Below, one piece after another: positions 51,508 through 63,249 of a stretch of 64,000 nt of DNA (position 1 is its first letter; each line of letters begins with the position of its first letter). Source of the stretch: Paramecium pentaurelia (Eukaryota > Ciliophora > Oligohymenophorea > Peniculida > Parameciidae); contig CAJJDO010000030.1 of NCBI GenBank assembly GCA_905183005.1, positions 441,598-505,597 of the forward strand. The letters run 5' to 3'. The notes under the pieces were generated by a model. The model saw only the letters and a list, made by a program, of their open reading frames with translations. It had not been told where the DNA came from and made no database searches. The position numbers and the translations under genes were made by a program.

Positions 51508-53626
51508 TCATTTTGTTTTGCGAGTTAATTAATATAGTTTCTAAAAGATTTCTTAATTTGTCATTTTTCCAGATTAGATTTACACATCATTTTCAAAATA
51601 ATTCAATTTATCATTTAACATTTCTTTTTAAAAACTTAAATAATTTTTATAGATAGAGAATTGTATTTTTGTTTATTGTAATCCTATGTATTAAGATGTA
51701 TTATATCCTTCTAAATCATAGCATGACTATTTGAAAGTAAATTTATTATATGGGCCTAATCTACTTACAAAATATTGAGCTATAATAAATCCAACAGTAT
51801 TATACTCTTACTATTTAATTTAATCATTGACCTTTTAATATTAAGGATTGATTTATTTCGAATTATCAATTGAAATACATTAGTATGATGATATTTCTTT
51901 CTTATACATATTCAACATCTATTACAAAGTTTGATTTATACTTATGATTTTATCAAAATAATTTTTATATTCCCAATTTCTTTTATCATCATCCAATGAG
52001 AAAGGTTGAATATCTTATAATTATGTAATAATTGAATTGTTAATATTTAAACTAGGATGACTCAAAGTGAATTATAAGGAGTCTTCAAGATTCTTGGGTT
52101 ATTTTATGGAAAGTTTAATTGATTATTTTAAAGGTTATGCTTAATTTATAATACTGTTATCACAATGAATAATAGAAAGTAGTAGTTTAATAAATTAAAC
52201 TAAGTTCATAATAATAGAAATAAGTTTTTATTTATCAGTCTTCAAAAATATATTCTTTGGATTCAAATTTTAATCATCATTTTTATCTTAGTTTTGTTCT
52301 ATTTAAAGGTTAAGACATAAATCAGTTATAAATTAATTCAATTTAAAGTTACTTATATCACTCTAAATTTATCTATATGATATCTGATATTAATTAAATA
52401 GATTGCTATTTAAATTGTAAAGAAAATAATTTAATTGCAATTATTATTTTAAGTTTTGTTAAACTGGTGTTAAGCATTCATGTTTTGAAATTTCATGATA
52501 AAATTATTAAATGATTTCAAGTTGATAATTTATTTATTTTAAACTTACTTTTGCATTGTACTTAAAATATATATTAATTTATTACATATAATTATCTATC
52601 TCTTTGTTCTATTGCATTTACATAATAATCATATTTATCCTCTTGAATTTCTTCAAAAAACAATAATACTTAAGGTTAAAATGAATTGAAATAAACTTAA
52701 GTAACTCGGAATTTCCATATTCTAGAATTATTTGGATCTTCTAAAACAGCAAAATATTTTTAAACAGGATGATCTTCATTTTTTAATTTGAGATCTTTAA
52801 TTATCTAATGTTCAATTTTTATAAATTATTAAGCATTTTAATTTTCAGTATCAAAAAATACTAATTTTCTCAAAAAATCGCGTAACGCTTCGTTGTTATA
52901 TAAATTGAACTTTTCTTTCAAATGTTTATTGATCTTTTCAATATCCAATAAGCCAGCTAATTTATTATACTTTACAATAACTACCCATGAGGGTAATAAA
53001 TCTTCTAAAATGTTTTCATATTGTACTTTTGATAAGTTGATTAGAAAAAGCTTTCTGTTTATCATTTCATATTGATATCTTAGTAAAACAAGTAGAATAG
53101 AAATTATACACTATGAGACAATAGCTTATATATCAAATGTTTAGAAGTTATAAAAGCTTCCAATTTATGTTAAGAGAAAAAAAAAAGTTTAAAAGATGAA
53201 TGAGGAGCCAGTTAAATAAATTACTATGATAAATGATAAGTTATTACAAATTTTTAGAACAGATGAGTGATAGCCATAATACCATTAATTAGATTCTTAT
53301 CCATATAGCCTTAAGCTTTCAATTACTGCACTAATAAAAAGTATATTAGTAACAACAAAAATCTCTTTGTATTATTGATATTTCTTCATGGCAATATAAG
53401 AAGTAATTATTAATGCCAAACCAATACTAGCAAATATTATGGGCATCGAATTCTAATACTTGATTATAATTAGTATTAGATAGGTGCTAACTACTGCGTA
53501 TAAATATTCCCTTCTATATTTGAGACCAGTAAGCATTGATTAGCGATACAACTGCTCTATCTCTTGAGACACATACTGTAAGCTATAACTTTTAATCATA
53601 AATTTATAATATTTTGGAATAACCAT
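51508..53626 (-). CDS. membrane histidine-kinase-like protein with degenerate kinase core
   Basis: One 25-nt intron (near 52570) leaves 698 codons. Residues 45-185 hold about five TM helices (YAVVSTYLILIII; IIFASIGLALIITSYIAM; and others). Then comes a region typical of ciliate hybrid kinases (INRKLFLINLSKVQYENILE; LLPSWVVIVKYN) and a PAS-like segment. The H-box is HECLTP (His near residue 374). The N-box equivalent is LISIIMNLVQFIKLLL, lacking the Asn that binds Mg-ATP, and the glycine-rich lid is reduced to TVGFIIAQYFVSRLG. No receiver domain follows. It is probably a pseudokinase or signalling scaffold rather than an active enzyme. Its membership in the family is inferred from this motif order. 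Confidence 0.62.
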
Positions 53627-53838
53627 ATTAATCACTTAATGCAGGATTTTATACATTAAACTGTATAAAAATAATTAAACTCATGTTAATTTATTTGTTA
53701 AATCATTATAATAGCAATAAGTCAAGATTAAGCAATTAAATTAATTAATCAAAATATAAAAAATAATAAATAAAATATCAATTATTAAATAAGAGTAATT
53801 ATGAATTATTCTTTTAATACTTGTTATATTATTGAAAA

Positions 53839-54429
53839 ATGATTTGTGTTATTGTATACAAAGGCATAAATATATTTAATAAAAGAATTTAGCGATTATA
53901 AAGGATATTCATTGTATCTTAGCTAATTAAGAGAAAATTATATGATTAATATATTATAGTTCTATAAAAAAACTAAAAATACATCATAATTAAATATTTT
54001 AGATAAGGATATCTAGGTTAAGATTTGTTAAAATTAGAATATTTGATTTAAGAATAAGTTATAGCAGTTATTTGAAAAATCATAAATATTATTTATGCGA
54101 TGACTTAACAAATGATTCTAAATTATAATAGAGTTTTGAAGCCATAAAATATATTAATTAATCTAGATTGAATAAGTATGAAGATTTGATTTATTTATTA
54201 TTTAAACCTTTTTATGATTATTCCTTTAAATTAGTAAATTTCATGTTCCATCTATAAGAATATATAATCATTACTAAATGATGAATACATATTGCTAGTT
54301 ATAAGAAATTATAAAATTCAACAAAGGAAAGATACCAAAGAATTGATGTATACATATAACTTTTTGAAAATATAATAATTATTGTAGATTTTGTGGGAAG
54401 TTTCAATTAGAAAATAATTAATTTACTGA
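53839..54429 (+). CDS. unresolved small gene, hypothetical
   Basis: The plus strand reads protein-like sequence (LCDDLTNDSKLQQSFEAIKY; YEDLIYLLFKPFYDYSFKL; VIRNYKIQQRKDTKELMYTY). Two GT..AG introns (26 nt near 54027, 25 nt near 54237) link it to an ATG at 53839 and leave exactly 180 codons. No family is recognised. The minus strand is also open here (53778-54290) with a hydrophobic product, and alternative upstream frames exist, so strand and start are both doubtful. Confidence 0.32.
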
Positions 54430-54791
54430 GACATATTTAGAATATCATCAAGTGATTAAAACTAATAATTTTTAATAGTTGAATATTAAAATAGAATTTT
54501 CATTTTATTGAAGTTCTTAAACTACTTAGTGAAACTATTTCTTCTTCTTTTTTTTATTTAAATTGAAAGTTAATTAGATTTTATGTTTAAATTTTGTGGT
54601 AACATTCTTACTTTATTTTATTTGATATAAGTGATTGAAAGCTCTTATGATGATTTAAACAAGACAAAAGATTTAGTTTTTAAACATTAAATATAATCAG
54701 AACATATCAACAAATAAATATGAAATTAATTGGAGGAGAAATTAAATTTATTTACATAATATTGTATATATTAATATTATTTAATATTTAT
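54430..54791. other. AT-rich intergenic stretch
   Basis: Nothing recognisable. It lies between two convergent 3' ends if the small plus-strand gene is real. Confidence 0.45.
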
Positions 54792-56865
54792 TCAATACAC
54801 TCTCTTTTTTGGAGGAACGGTATCAAATTCTTTTGGATCTTAGGTCTTAGTAATAACCTAAAATAATATTATAATTATCTAATACATCTCTATAAGTTAA
54901 TTCAATATCTCCACATTTAGTATCTTTGATTCTGGCTAAAGTATGTTTCATCCAATTCTTATCATCTCTATCTGGATAATCATCACGAGCATGTGCTCCT
55001 CTAGATTCCTTTCTATTTAAAGCACCTTCTATGGTCATTTTGCCTTACACTAAAATGATATTTAAATATAGAAATACATAATAAATTATCTAATTCTAAT
55101 CCTTCAATCAAATCAGAATTCCATACAAGTCCTTTATCTTTAATTCTGATATCATCTTTCCTTTAATAGATTTCTTTAACTTTTTCAACACCCTCTTACA
55201 ATGTTTTTTCTATTCTAAAAACAGCTGCATGTTTCTGCATAGTTCTTTAAAGATCTTTTCTGACTTAAGCAACTGTTTAAGATCCTTCATGATGTCTTAA
55301 TCTGTCAATTCTAGCAATAGCAGCTTCACCAGCATTTTTAGGTAAATCTGGTTGTTTCTATCCAGGTTTCCACTTTTCACCAACAAGATTAGCAGCTTAT
55401 CTACCAAAAACTACTATATCTAATAAGGAATTGGCTCCTAATCTATTGGCACCATGAACTGATGCACAAGCAGCTTCACCTGCTGCTAAAAGTCCAGGAA
55501 CAACCTAATCTTTTCCTCCAACTTGATTAAGAACTTCAGTTTTAAAGTTAGTAGGTATTCCACCCATATTATAATGAACAGTAGGTAAGACTGGTGCAGG
55601 TTCTTTAGTAACATCAACACCAGCAAATATTTTAGCAGCTTCACTGATTCCTGGTAATCTTTCATGTAAAAGTTCAGCAGGTAAATGATTAAGATGTAAA
55701 TAGATGTGATCTTTTTCTGGTCCAACTCTATAAATAATAATAATATAATAATTACCCTCTTCCTTCTAAAATTTCTTTTGTCATTGCTCGAGAAACAACA
55801 TCTCTACTAGCTAAATCTTTTGCAGTAGGAGCATATCTTTCCATAAATCTTTCACCTAATGAATTTCTGAGAATGCCACCTTCTCCTCTGCATCCTTCAG
55901 TCATCAAACATCCAGAACCATAAATACCAGTAGGATGAAATTGAACGAATTCCAAATCCTCCATAGGTAAACCTGCTCTAATTGTCATACCTCCTCCATC
56001 ACCTGTACAAGTATGAGCAGATGTGCATGATTAAAATGCTCTTCCATATCCACCAGTGGCTATAACAGTATAACCTGCTCTAATTCTGTGGATTGATCCA
56101 TCAGCCATTGACATACAAACAACTCCTCTACAAGCTCTATTATTATTAATCAACAACATTAAATTACCCTTAATCGTCCATCATTAAATCAAGAGCGAAA
56201 TACTCCACAAAAAATATACAATCATATCCTAAAGCTCTTCCAAATAACGTATGTAACATAGCATGTCCAGTCCTGTCTGCTACAGCACAACATCTATATG
56301 CTTGTCCACCTGTTCCAAATTTCAAACTCTATCCTCCAAATGCTCTTTAATAAATCTTCCCTTCTGGAGTTCTTGAAAATGGTAAACCATAACTTTCCAA
56401 TTCATAAACTGCCTTTGGTGCCTCCTTACACATATAAGTAATAGCATCTTAGTCTCCCAGCCAATCAGATCCCTTTATTGTATCATATGCATGCCTAGAT
56501 ATGTCTTAATCACTACCATCTCCAATCATCTTCTGTCATGTTTCCTAAAGCTGCATTAATGCCTCCTTGAGCTGCTACTGTATGTGATCTAGTTGGAAAC
56601 AACTTTGAAATACAAGCAGTCTTGAACCCAAGCTCAACCAAACCAAATGCTGCTCTTAAACCTGCACCACCTGCTCCTACAACAACTGCATCATATGTGT
56701 GATCTATCACTGTATATTTGTCTGTCAGATGGCCCTATCAAAATTATGCATCCATTTTACTTAAGAAGGACCAACTCCTGGTTTATTTTTTGACACTACA
56801 CAGAATCGATTAACTAACTTTGTAGCTTATTGATTGTATAAGGCCTAAGTTGTAATTCTGAACAT
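54792..56865 (-). CDS. SDHA: succinate dehydrogenase flavoprotein subunit, mitochondrial
   Basis: Six introns (26, 22, 31, 28, 28 and 28 nt) leave 637 codons, the usual SDHA length. A basic presequence (MFRITTQALYNQQATKLVNR) fits mitochondrial import. Then come the FAD dinucleotide fold (DAVVVGAGGAGLRAAFGL), the covalent flavin site (TRSHTVAAQGGINA), the active-site regions (QFHPTGIYGSGCLMTEGCRG; RGAHARDDYPDRDD) and the C-terminus ending PPKKRV then Tyr. It oxidises succinate to fumarate in complex II, linking the citric acid cycle to ubiquinone. Codon choice is more conservative than in its neighbours, with long stretches lacking TAA/TAG, as expected for a highly expressed gene. It shares a 56-bp divergent promoter region with the next gene. 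Confidence 0.97.
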
Positions 56866-56921
56866 TGGATTAAATATATATAAATTAAGATATTATTAAT
56901 TATGATAAAAAATTCCTACTA

Positions 56922-57269
56922 ATGCCTATAATTAGCTATGTTATTTATTTGTCAATTCAAATTCACAGAAATGAAACTCATATCATATCTATCTTGAACA
57001 TTGTTGCCAACATAACAGGATTTCAATATATTGATAATACAGATTGGATTATAATCTTTAATGTAATTGCATTTTCCATTTTATTTGGCATCTCATATAT
57101 TAATTATGCTCTAGCAATTCTATAATTTCTTGTCTTTTTTTTGCACATTAAGATCTTAGATGACTTTGAAATAACAGAATTAAGTCAAGCACTCAAAATT
57201 GTTTCAGCAGATATTGTCATTCTTGGAATATTAATAGCAACAATATTTAAAAAAATAACAAAAAGTTGA
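56922..57269 (+). CDS. small three-helix membrane protein, unrecognised
   Basis: An intron-free 116-codon frame. Hydrophobic segments lie at about residues 3-11, 46-66 (WIIIFNVIAFSILFGISYIN) merging into ALAILQFLVFFLHI, and 95-110 (IVILGILIATIF), with a basic end (KKITKS). It is the right size for a small organellar or ER membrane subunit. The divergent, 56-bp-spaced arrangement with SDHA is suggestive of a mitochondrial partner but proves nothing. No family is recognised. Confidence 0.55.
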
Positions 57270-57299
57270 TGATCAAATACAATCAAAAGAAAAACAGGA

Positions 57300-58607
57300 A
57301 TGACCAATCTAATTAATATTTATATGTTTTTTATATTTTTATTTTTTATACAAAATTCTCAACCAGAACAAATTATCATCCACTATCCTCAATTTTGTGC
57401 TCAATATAGATTTACATTTATCAAAGTAGCCAATTAATTAAACCTTTCAATCCTCAATATCCCATCAGAAGAATAATCAATCATTTTACTTAATAATTCT
57501 AATTCAATTATTTAATATCAATGGGATGTATTTGAATTAGATATCAAATATTGGCTAAACATCTATTTCTATCAATAATTTCCAATCCTCAATATGCCTG
57601 TTAATTAACTAAATTAAATTTAAGAGAATCTACTAATTTTTTATGGATTAAATTAATCATATTATACATACATTCTTAACCTCACTTATGACTATCCATT
57701 ATATATGTTTTATTATGCAAATCCTCATAATCATAAGATTAATTAAGAATTCTTTATTTAAAACTACTCAGTTCATTAGGATTACCTTATAATTAGAAGA
57801 AGATAGGATAATTATGATCATCTTTTACTTATTTAGAGTTTGAATTAAATTAAACCCTTTTTAGAGAAATATTCAAAACCTTATTAATAATAATACTTTA
57901 CAATGAAGCATATTGCATATCTAAAATAAAATAAAAATTCAAGAGCATTTCTATATATTTCTCTTAATCTTTATTAATATAAAGAATAGAAACTAATTAT
58001 CTAAAGACAATCTGATATTTATAGATAATCAAACTCAAATAAAAATGTTGTATTTATCATAACTGAACCAATCTTTATGGCTAAAATACTGTTATAACGT
58101 TTTTTATATAAAAATATTAAAGATGGACCTTTCCTTATTTATTTAGAATTTAATCAATTCAAATTTAATATTTTCAATAAAGAGTGGAATAATTATTATG
58201 TATCTTAATGGTTGTAATAATACATAAGAAATGAGTTTCAATCTCAGTTATTTAATTTAAATCAATATTTACAATAAATACCATACTTAACACTAAGTTA
58301 ATAAAAGATCTAAACAGAGATCTAAAATAAGATACATAGTATCACATTACTAGATCTAATTTTATAAAAACCTCTATAATAAAATATTTTATTAATAAGA
58401 TTAATTCCTTATTGTTATAATAGCTTCAAACTTTTTTCTAAATTGTCTAAATTCAGAAAAGATAACTTGATAATTTTATACAGTATAAATTAATTAATTT
58501 ATGATGAATTCGAAATGCTTATGATCACAAATAATTAAACACTAATTATCGATAATATAAATGATAATTAATTGATGCAAACATTAATATAATATATTTA
58601 AGTATGA
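57300..58607 (+). CDS. secreted or lumenal protein, unrecognised
   Basis: An intron-free 436-codon frame starting 30 bp after the previous stop. It begins with a hydrophobic signal peptide (YMFFIFLFFIQNSQP), then has potential N-glycosylation sites (NNSN, LNLT, QNYS). There is no second TM segment. The region around residues 380-430 (LIPYCYNSFKLFSKLSKFRK, then NNQTLIIDNINDN) has spacing faintly like a thioredoxin fold without a CxxC. That similarity is weak, and I would treat this as a protein of unknown function in the secretory pathway. Confidence 0.6.
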
Positions 58608-58723
58608 ATTTATAAATATGAATGTATTATTGTTAATAAATATGATAAAATAAGTAATTTTATTTTTATTATTTATGTTTAATAAATAATTCTTATAAAT
58701 TTTAATTTATTATTATAAATAGA

Positions 58724-59697
58724 TCAATCTTACTATTCTTCAGGATTATCATCTTTTTTTTATTAATCTTAATCTTATTAAGGTTCTGTATCTAATTTTT
58801 GAGAGACTACAATATCTTTTTCTGGAGTAGGTAACCAACGAGGTATTTCAACACTTTTATTAGTTTTATGATGATTTGAATGTTCTTCTTCTTCTTTAAT
58901 TAAATTATTAAATTCGTCATGAGGCAAGTTTTTAGCTTTTTCTAATCTTGTTATTAATTTTTTCTAAACTTCTTATGATCTCATTAATTTTTGCATCATA
59001 TATGATTCTTCCATTTCCATTTTTTCTTATTATGCCTTATTGTATGAGCAAGCTCTCTTATTTTCTAGTTTAGCTCTAAGAAGATTTTTATTAATAAATA
59101 CTTTTCGTTTTCCTTTTAGATTTGAGATAATTTTTCATTCCAATAAAGTGATATATTAGTTTTTGATTAGGACATAATTTCCTTTATATGTTCTCTTTTC
59201 TCTCTGTTTTTTTTAAGAAAATCTTATTTCTATTTACTAATTGCTTCAGAATTTTTTATTGATAATTCTCTAGATTAGATGATATATTGTAAGAATACTT
59301 AATTCTTTTATATTCTTCTAATTTGATTTATTCCATTGCTCTTTTAATCATTTCTAATTATTCTTCTTGTTATTTTTTGAGGCTATAATTTAATTTCTAT
59401 TTATCTTTCAATATTTCTTCATCATTCTTCTGACTTAATTTTTTCTAAAGGATTTGGATAAATAAGGTTAGTTACTTATTCAATTTATGCATGATGATTC
59501 TTTTTCAGTTCTATCATTGATTTAGTTTTCTTCTTAGTTTCATCAATTCTCTTAGATAATTATGCATCACCTCTTTTTAATAATTTGAGTCTATTTTTCA
59601 TCAATAAGATATCTTTCTCAGTCTCTTAACGTAATTTACGAGTATGCCATACAGTTTCTTCATTTTCTATTTAAAATGATTGAGGGGATGTCTTCAT
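58724..59697 (-). CDS. coiled-coil protein, possibly axonemal
   Basis: Starts MKTSPQSFQIENEETVWHTR and is then almost continuous charged heptads (DILLMKNRLKLLKRG; IDETKKKTKSMIELKK), ending in a Pro/Gln/Asp-rich tail (VEIPRWLPTPEKDI). A 31-nt intron sits near 59470. The remaining length is off by one base, so one more intron is needed and the product is about 300 residues. Long coiled-coil proteins of this type in ciliates are often ciliary or basal-body parts, but no family motif is certain here. Confidence 0.6.
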
Positions 59698-60429
59698 TTT
59701 TTATTTATTTAATGAGAATAGATTTTATTTACATACATAACTTTATTTAGGATTCTATAATATAATTATTATTATTTAATTAAAGAGACAATAAAAGTAC
59801 TTAAATCTATGTTAAAATATGAATGATTTTACAATATATACATATTAATAATAATAAAATTATAAATATACAATAAATCAAGAGATTTTATATACAATTG
59901 TATATATATATATATAAAATTATCAGATTAGATTATTTTTAATTGAATTCAATTAAATAAAAGAACATAAAATTAATTTTATATATTAGTCCTATAATAA
60001 TATAAAATTAAGTATCAATGATGATATAAATAAATAAAGAAAGATGTTATTTTCATTTTATTAATTGAACAGAAATTTATATAATTTAAATCCATATTTT
60101 TATTGTATTTTAAGTATAAAACAATTATAAGGATATATATAATAGTTTGTTTCAGAATACAATTTAAGATTATATAATATATTTCAGTATATAAATTATC
60201 AAAAATTAGTACTAGTTACATACTTTTCTGTTATAAATTATTATACTAATAAAATTTATAGGTCATTATTTCTTTATGAGTATTATTATGTTTAACTGTT
60301 AAATTGATGTTGTTTTGGTTTTATTGTATTATTGTGTCTTCTATAAGTGTAAAAATCTTAAATAAGTACTGCAATACTATAAGAAGAAATAAGTAATAAT
60401 GTGGGTTGAATCAAAAAATTAAAATATAT
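59698..60429. other. divergent promoter region, AT-rich, with (TA)n
   Basis: Separates the minus-strand coiled-coil gene from the plus-strand B-box/CHY gene. It includes a run of TA dinucleotides at about 59900-59916. No gene is recognised in its 730 bp, long for this window. Confidence 0.5.
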
Positions 60430-61939
60430 ATGAAAAAGTAATCGGCCAAATATTCAAAAACAGAGCCATCTGCAAGAAGATCAAATAAATCGCCTACAAA
60501 TCCTAATGGAAATCCAAAACCTGAGGATCTGCTTACTCAAAGTATAGTAAATTAAGAACTCTTAAAAACTCAATAATCTTTTCGTAGCTCAACTGGTCCA
60601 TAAGGATAGACTCCATCAATAAGGTAAACTGAAATGTTATTGTAGTAGTTCTAAAGTGACACAATCAGTAACATCTCCTGTTAGAAATTCATAGAAAAGA
60701 CCATCACAAATAATATCAAAACAGTAATTATAAAACATGCATGAACGTTCTATAATCAAAGTTCTTGGAATGAGTATGGAGGCAGTATGTCCAAAAAAGA
60801 ATCATGAAAAAAATAAGATGCTCTACATTTGTTAATATGGAGATTGTAAGGCAGACAGTAGATTAGGATGTTCATATTGTTTAGTAGAATCTCATAATGA
60901 TCATTCATCATAAATAATGGAAGTTTAAACTTTTTGTAAGATATTTGATGATAGAAAGAAACAAGTATTTACAAAATTGATATTTTAGTTTAAAAATATG
61001 AGCGATACAATACTTTAAGTACCAGATAAGACTGCTTAAGTAAGTCAATTCTTTGAATAGCTAAGAGATTAAATATTTGATAGATTGAAATAAATAGAAA
61101 GAAATATTTTGCAATCAATATAGGAATAATTGGCATGGAAACCATTATAAAAGGAGATTATAAATAGAGTAGAGATTCTAAGTTCCAAACTAGTTTTTGA
61201 TATGACATATGAAGAATTGAAGGAAAGTTTAGAATTTATTTAGGGTAAACATTTCAAAGAATTGGAATATATAAAATAAGAGACAAATAATTATTTAAGT
61301 TAAAAAATATCCTTAGTTGAACATATTTGGAATGATTATAAAATTTAATTAGAAACAGATATAACAAATTAACTTAATGATTATAATAAGGTAATGTTTG
61401 TGGATCCATAAAGCAAAGAATTTGCAGAATATAAGATGCAATTTTTCTAATAAAAGTAATTGAAAGTAAATGAATTGAGTTAACCATTTCAATAATAATT
61501 AGAAATGTTTAAAGAAGAAGAAAGAAAAGCAGAAGAGAAGAAATAAGAAGAAATTAGAATACAATAATAAATAGAATAGAGAAAGAAGGAAGAGGAGATT
61601 AAAAAAGAAAAAGAAAGATAAAAATAAATATAAGAATAAATTATTAAATAAAAAGAAAGTTAAAAGAATTCTGAAAGATAAAGTGAAAGAGATAAATTAC
61701 TTAAAACATTTCCTTATAAATTATATACTGAAGATTGTTCACATAGAACTAAATGCAACACAATACCTATTTTTTAATGTTGTAATAAGGCATATCCTTG
61801 TTCATAATGTCATGGATTTGCTGCTCATCCTCCTAGAATTTAAGTTCCAAGTTATAGATATTGTATGAAATGTCTTGAAATTTATTTGGTTATGTATCCA
61901 ACAAATTAGGCCATTAATTGTCTGAAATGTTAAAAGTGA
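60430..61939 (+). CDS. B-box plus coiled coil plus C-terminal CHY-like zinc finger protein
   Basis: One 22-nt intron (near 60624) leaves 496 codons. A Ser/Pro-rich N-terminus is followed at about residue 105 by a B-box-like cluster (CPKKNHEKNK, CQYGDCKADSR, CSYCLVESHNDH). A coiled coil follows, very rich in Glu, Lys and Gln (residues ~330-420). The last 75 residues contain DCSHRTKCNT, FQCCNKAYPCSQCHGFAAHP and YCMKCLEIY, ending with CLKC. The CCNKAYPCSQCH spacing matches the CHY zinc finger core, a fold that binds three zinc ions and in RCHY1/Pirh2 contacts ubiquitination targets. No RING is present. It may be an adaptor; function unknown. Confidence 0.7.
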
Positions 61940-62045
61940 AATAAATTTTGTAATCTATATACAGAACAATCATTTAAGTCAATACTTTTCTAAAATTCTT
62001 ATTATTTTTCTTTTTTTATTTCAAATAACTATTATAAAATAATTA

Positions 62046-62990
62046 ATGATTAAATTGCGGTAACTATTTCGTTTCTCAAAGATTCAAAATAAAAGTTCAA
62101 TTGATGGAATCATTGAATAAAGAAGATCAATTAATCGTTAATTATCTAAAGAAGAATTGTAAAGTAGAGATTTATAAATATTTTGGCAAAGTCCATAAAC
62201 TGATATAGTTATTCATTTAGTACTCTATATGAGGTATATTGTAAATTTAATTAGACATGATTGTCATATTTGTTAAAAGGCTTTCTCTCTTTTGAACTAT
62301 TACAATATAAGTTTTGATAAAGTCGATAATATTTTGTTTTTAGATTTTGCAAAGAAAGCAAAGATAATTACTCTTGAATAATGGTAATGGCCAGTCTTAA
62401 AAGTAAATGTCTCATTAGATTCAACATAATTTATAACAGGACCTGAAAACATAGTTTCATTTCTAATTAATAAAGAATTAATCTTGAATCAAACTCATAT
62501 GACTAATACACTTTTTGCATAATAAGGAATTGAATGCATATTATAAAAGATTAAAAAACCCTTAGATTTAATCTTCTTAAATCCAATATTAACATGGCAA
62601 AATCTTTTTAAATCAAGTCCAGATTCATATGCCAAAGATTCTAAGAATTATTTACTAATTAATTATATGTTAAAAGTTGGATATAGGGCATTTACATAAA
62701 GTTCAAGAAATATATACCATATGATCAGATAAAAGGAAGCATATTTCAAAGCTTAAGCAGAACTCCTATAAGGTTTAAATGAATGGATTTAAAGATTAAA
62801 TGGATAATAATTTCATGGTGGCTAAAAACCAGATGAAGCAGATTTTGAAGTATTTAAATAAAATTATTTAGTTATTTGGTGTAATAATGAGTAGATATAA
62901 TAGTAATTCCTTTAAGAAATACATAGAAAATAAAGCACCATTTAAATTTTATTAATGGATTTTAAGAATGTAGCAATTATGTAGATATGA
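62046..62990 (+). CDS. mPGES-2-like glutaredoxin/GST-fold protein
   Basis: Removing a 21-nt intron (62234-62254) gives 308 codons. A basic, Arg-rich N-terminus (MIKLRQLFRFSKIQNKSS) could be a mitochondrial presequence. A beta strand and CHICQKAFSLLNYYNISFDK give a glutaredoxin-like CxxC start, then WPVLKV (the cis-Pro turn). The C-terminal helical part holds AYFKAQAELLQGLNEWIQ and FHGGQKPDEADFEVFK, matching the MGGQKP..AD signature of prostaglandin E synthase 2. In animals that protein binds glutathione and heme and its physiological reaction is debated; ciliates may use it otherwise. The family assignment rests on this motif pair. Confidence 0.7.
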
Positions 62991-63249
62991 TTAAAATCGT
63001 TTTTATGCAAATACAGATACAAATGTAATTGAATGAAATTTAGTACAGATTTTAATCAGATATTTATAAATTTTATACACTTTTAAAGTATTATATTTTT
63101 ATATTAATTTATATTTAATAATTATAAAGGGTTGGGGATATTTGTTTATATTTTAAATCAATTCAATAAATTTAATTATATGCATATTCGTGATAAGTAT
63201 ATTGATAGATAAAATTACAAAGAGTCAGATCAGATAAGCAAGTAAGATT

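Noticed and set aside
53778..54290. 170-codon minus-strand frame (MYSSFSNDYIFLQ...)
   Set aside because: Open but hydrophobic and low in charge. The plus strand gives better composition and an exact codon count with two introns; left as uncertain.
59890..59920. (TA)n run as a telomere or chromosome end
   Set aside because: Paramecium telomeres are G4T2/G3T3-type repeats, which are absent from the window; this is a simple microsatellite.
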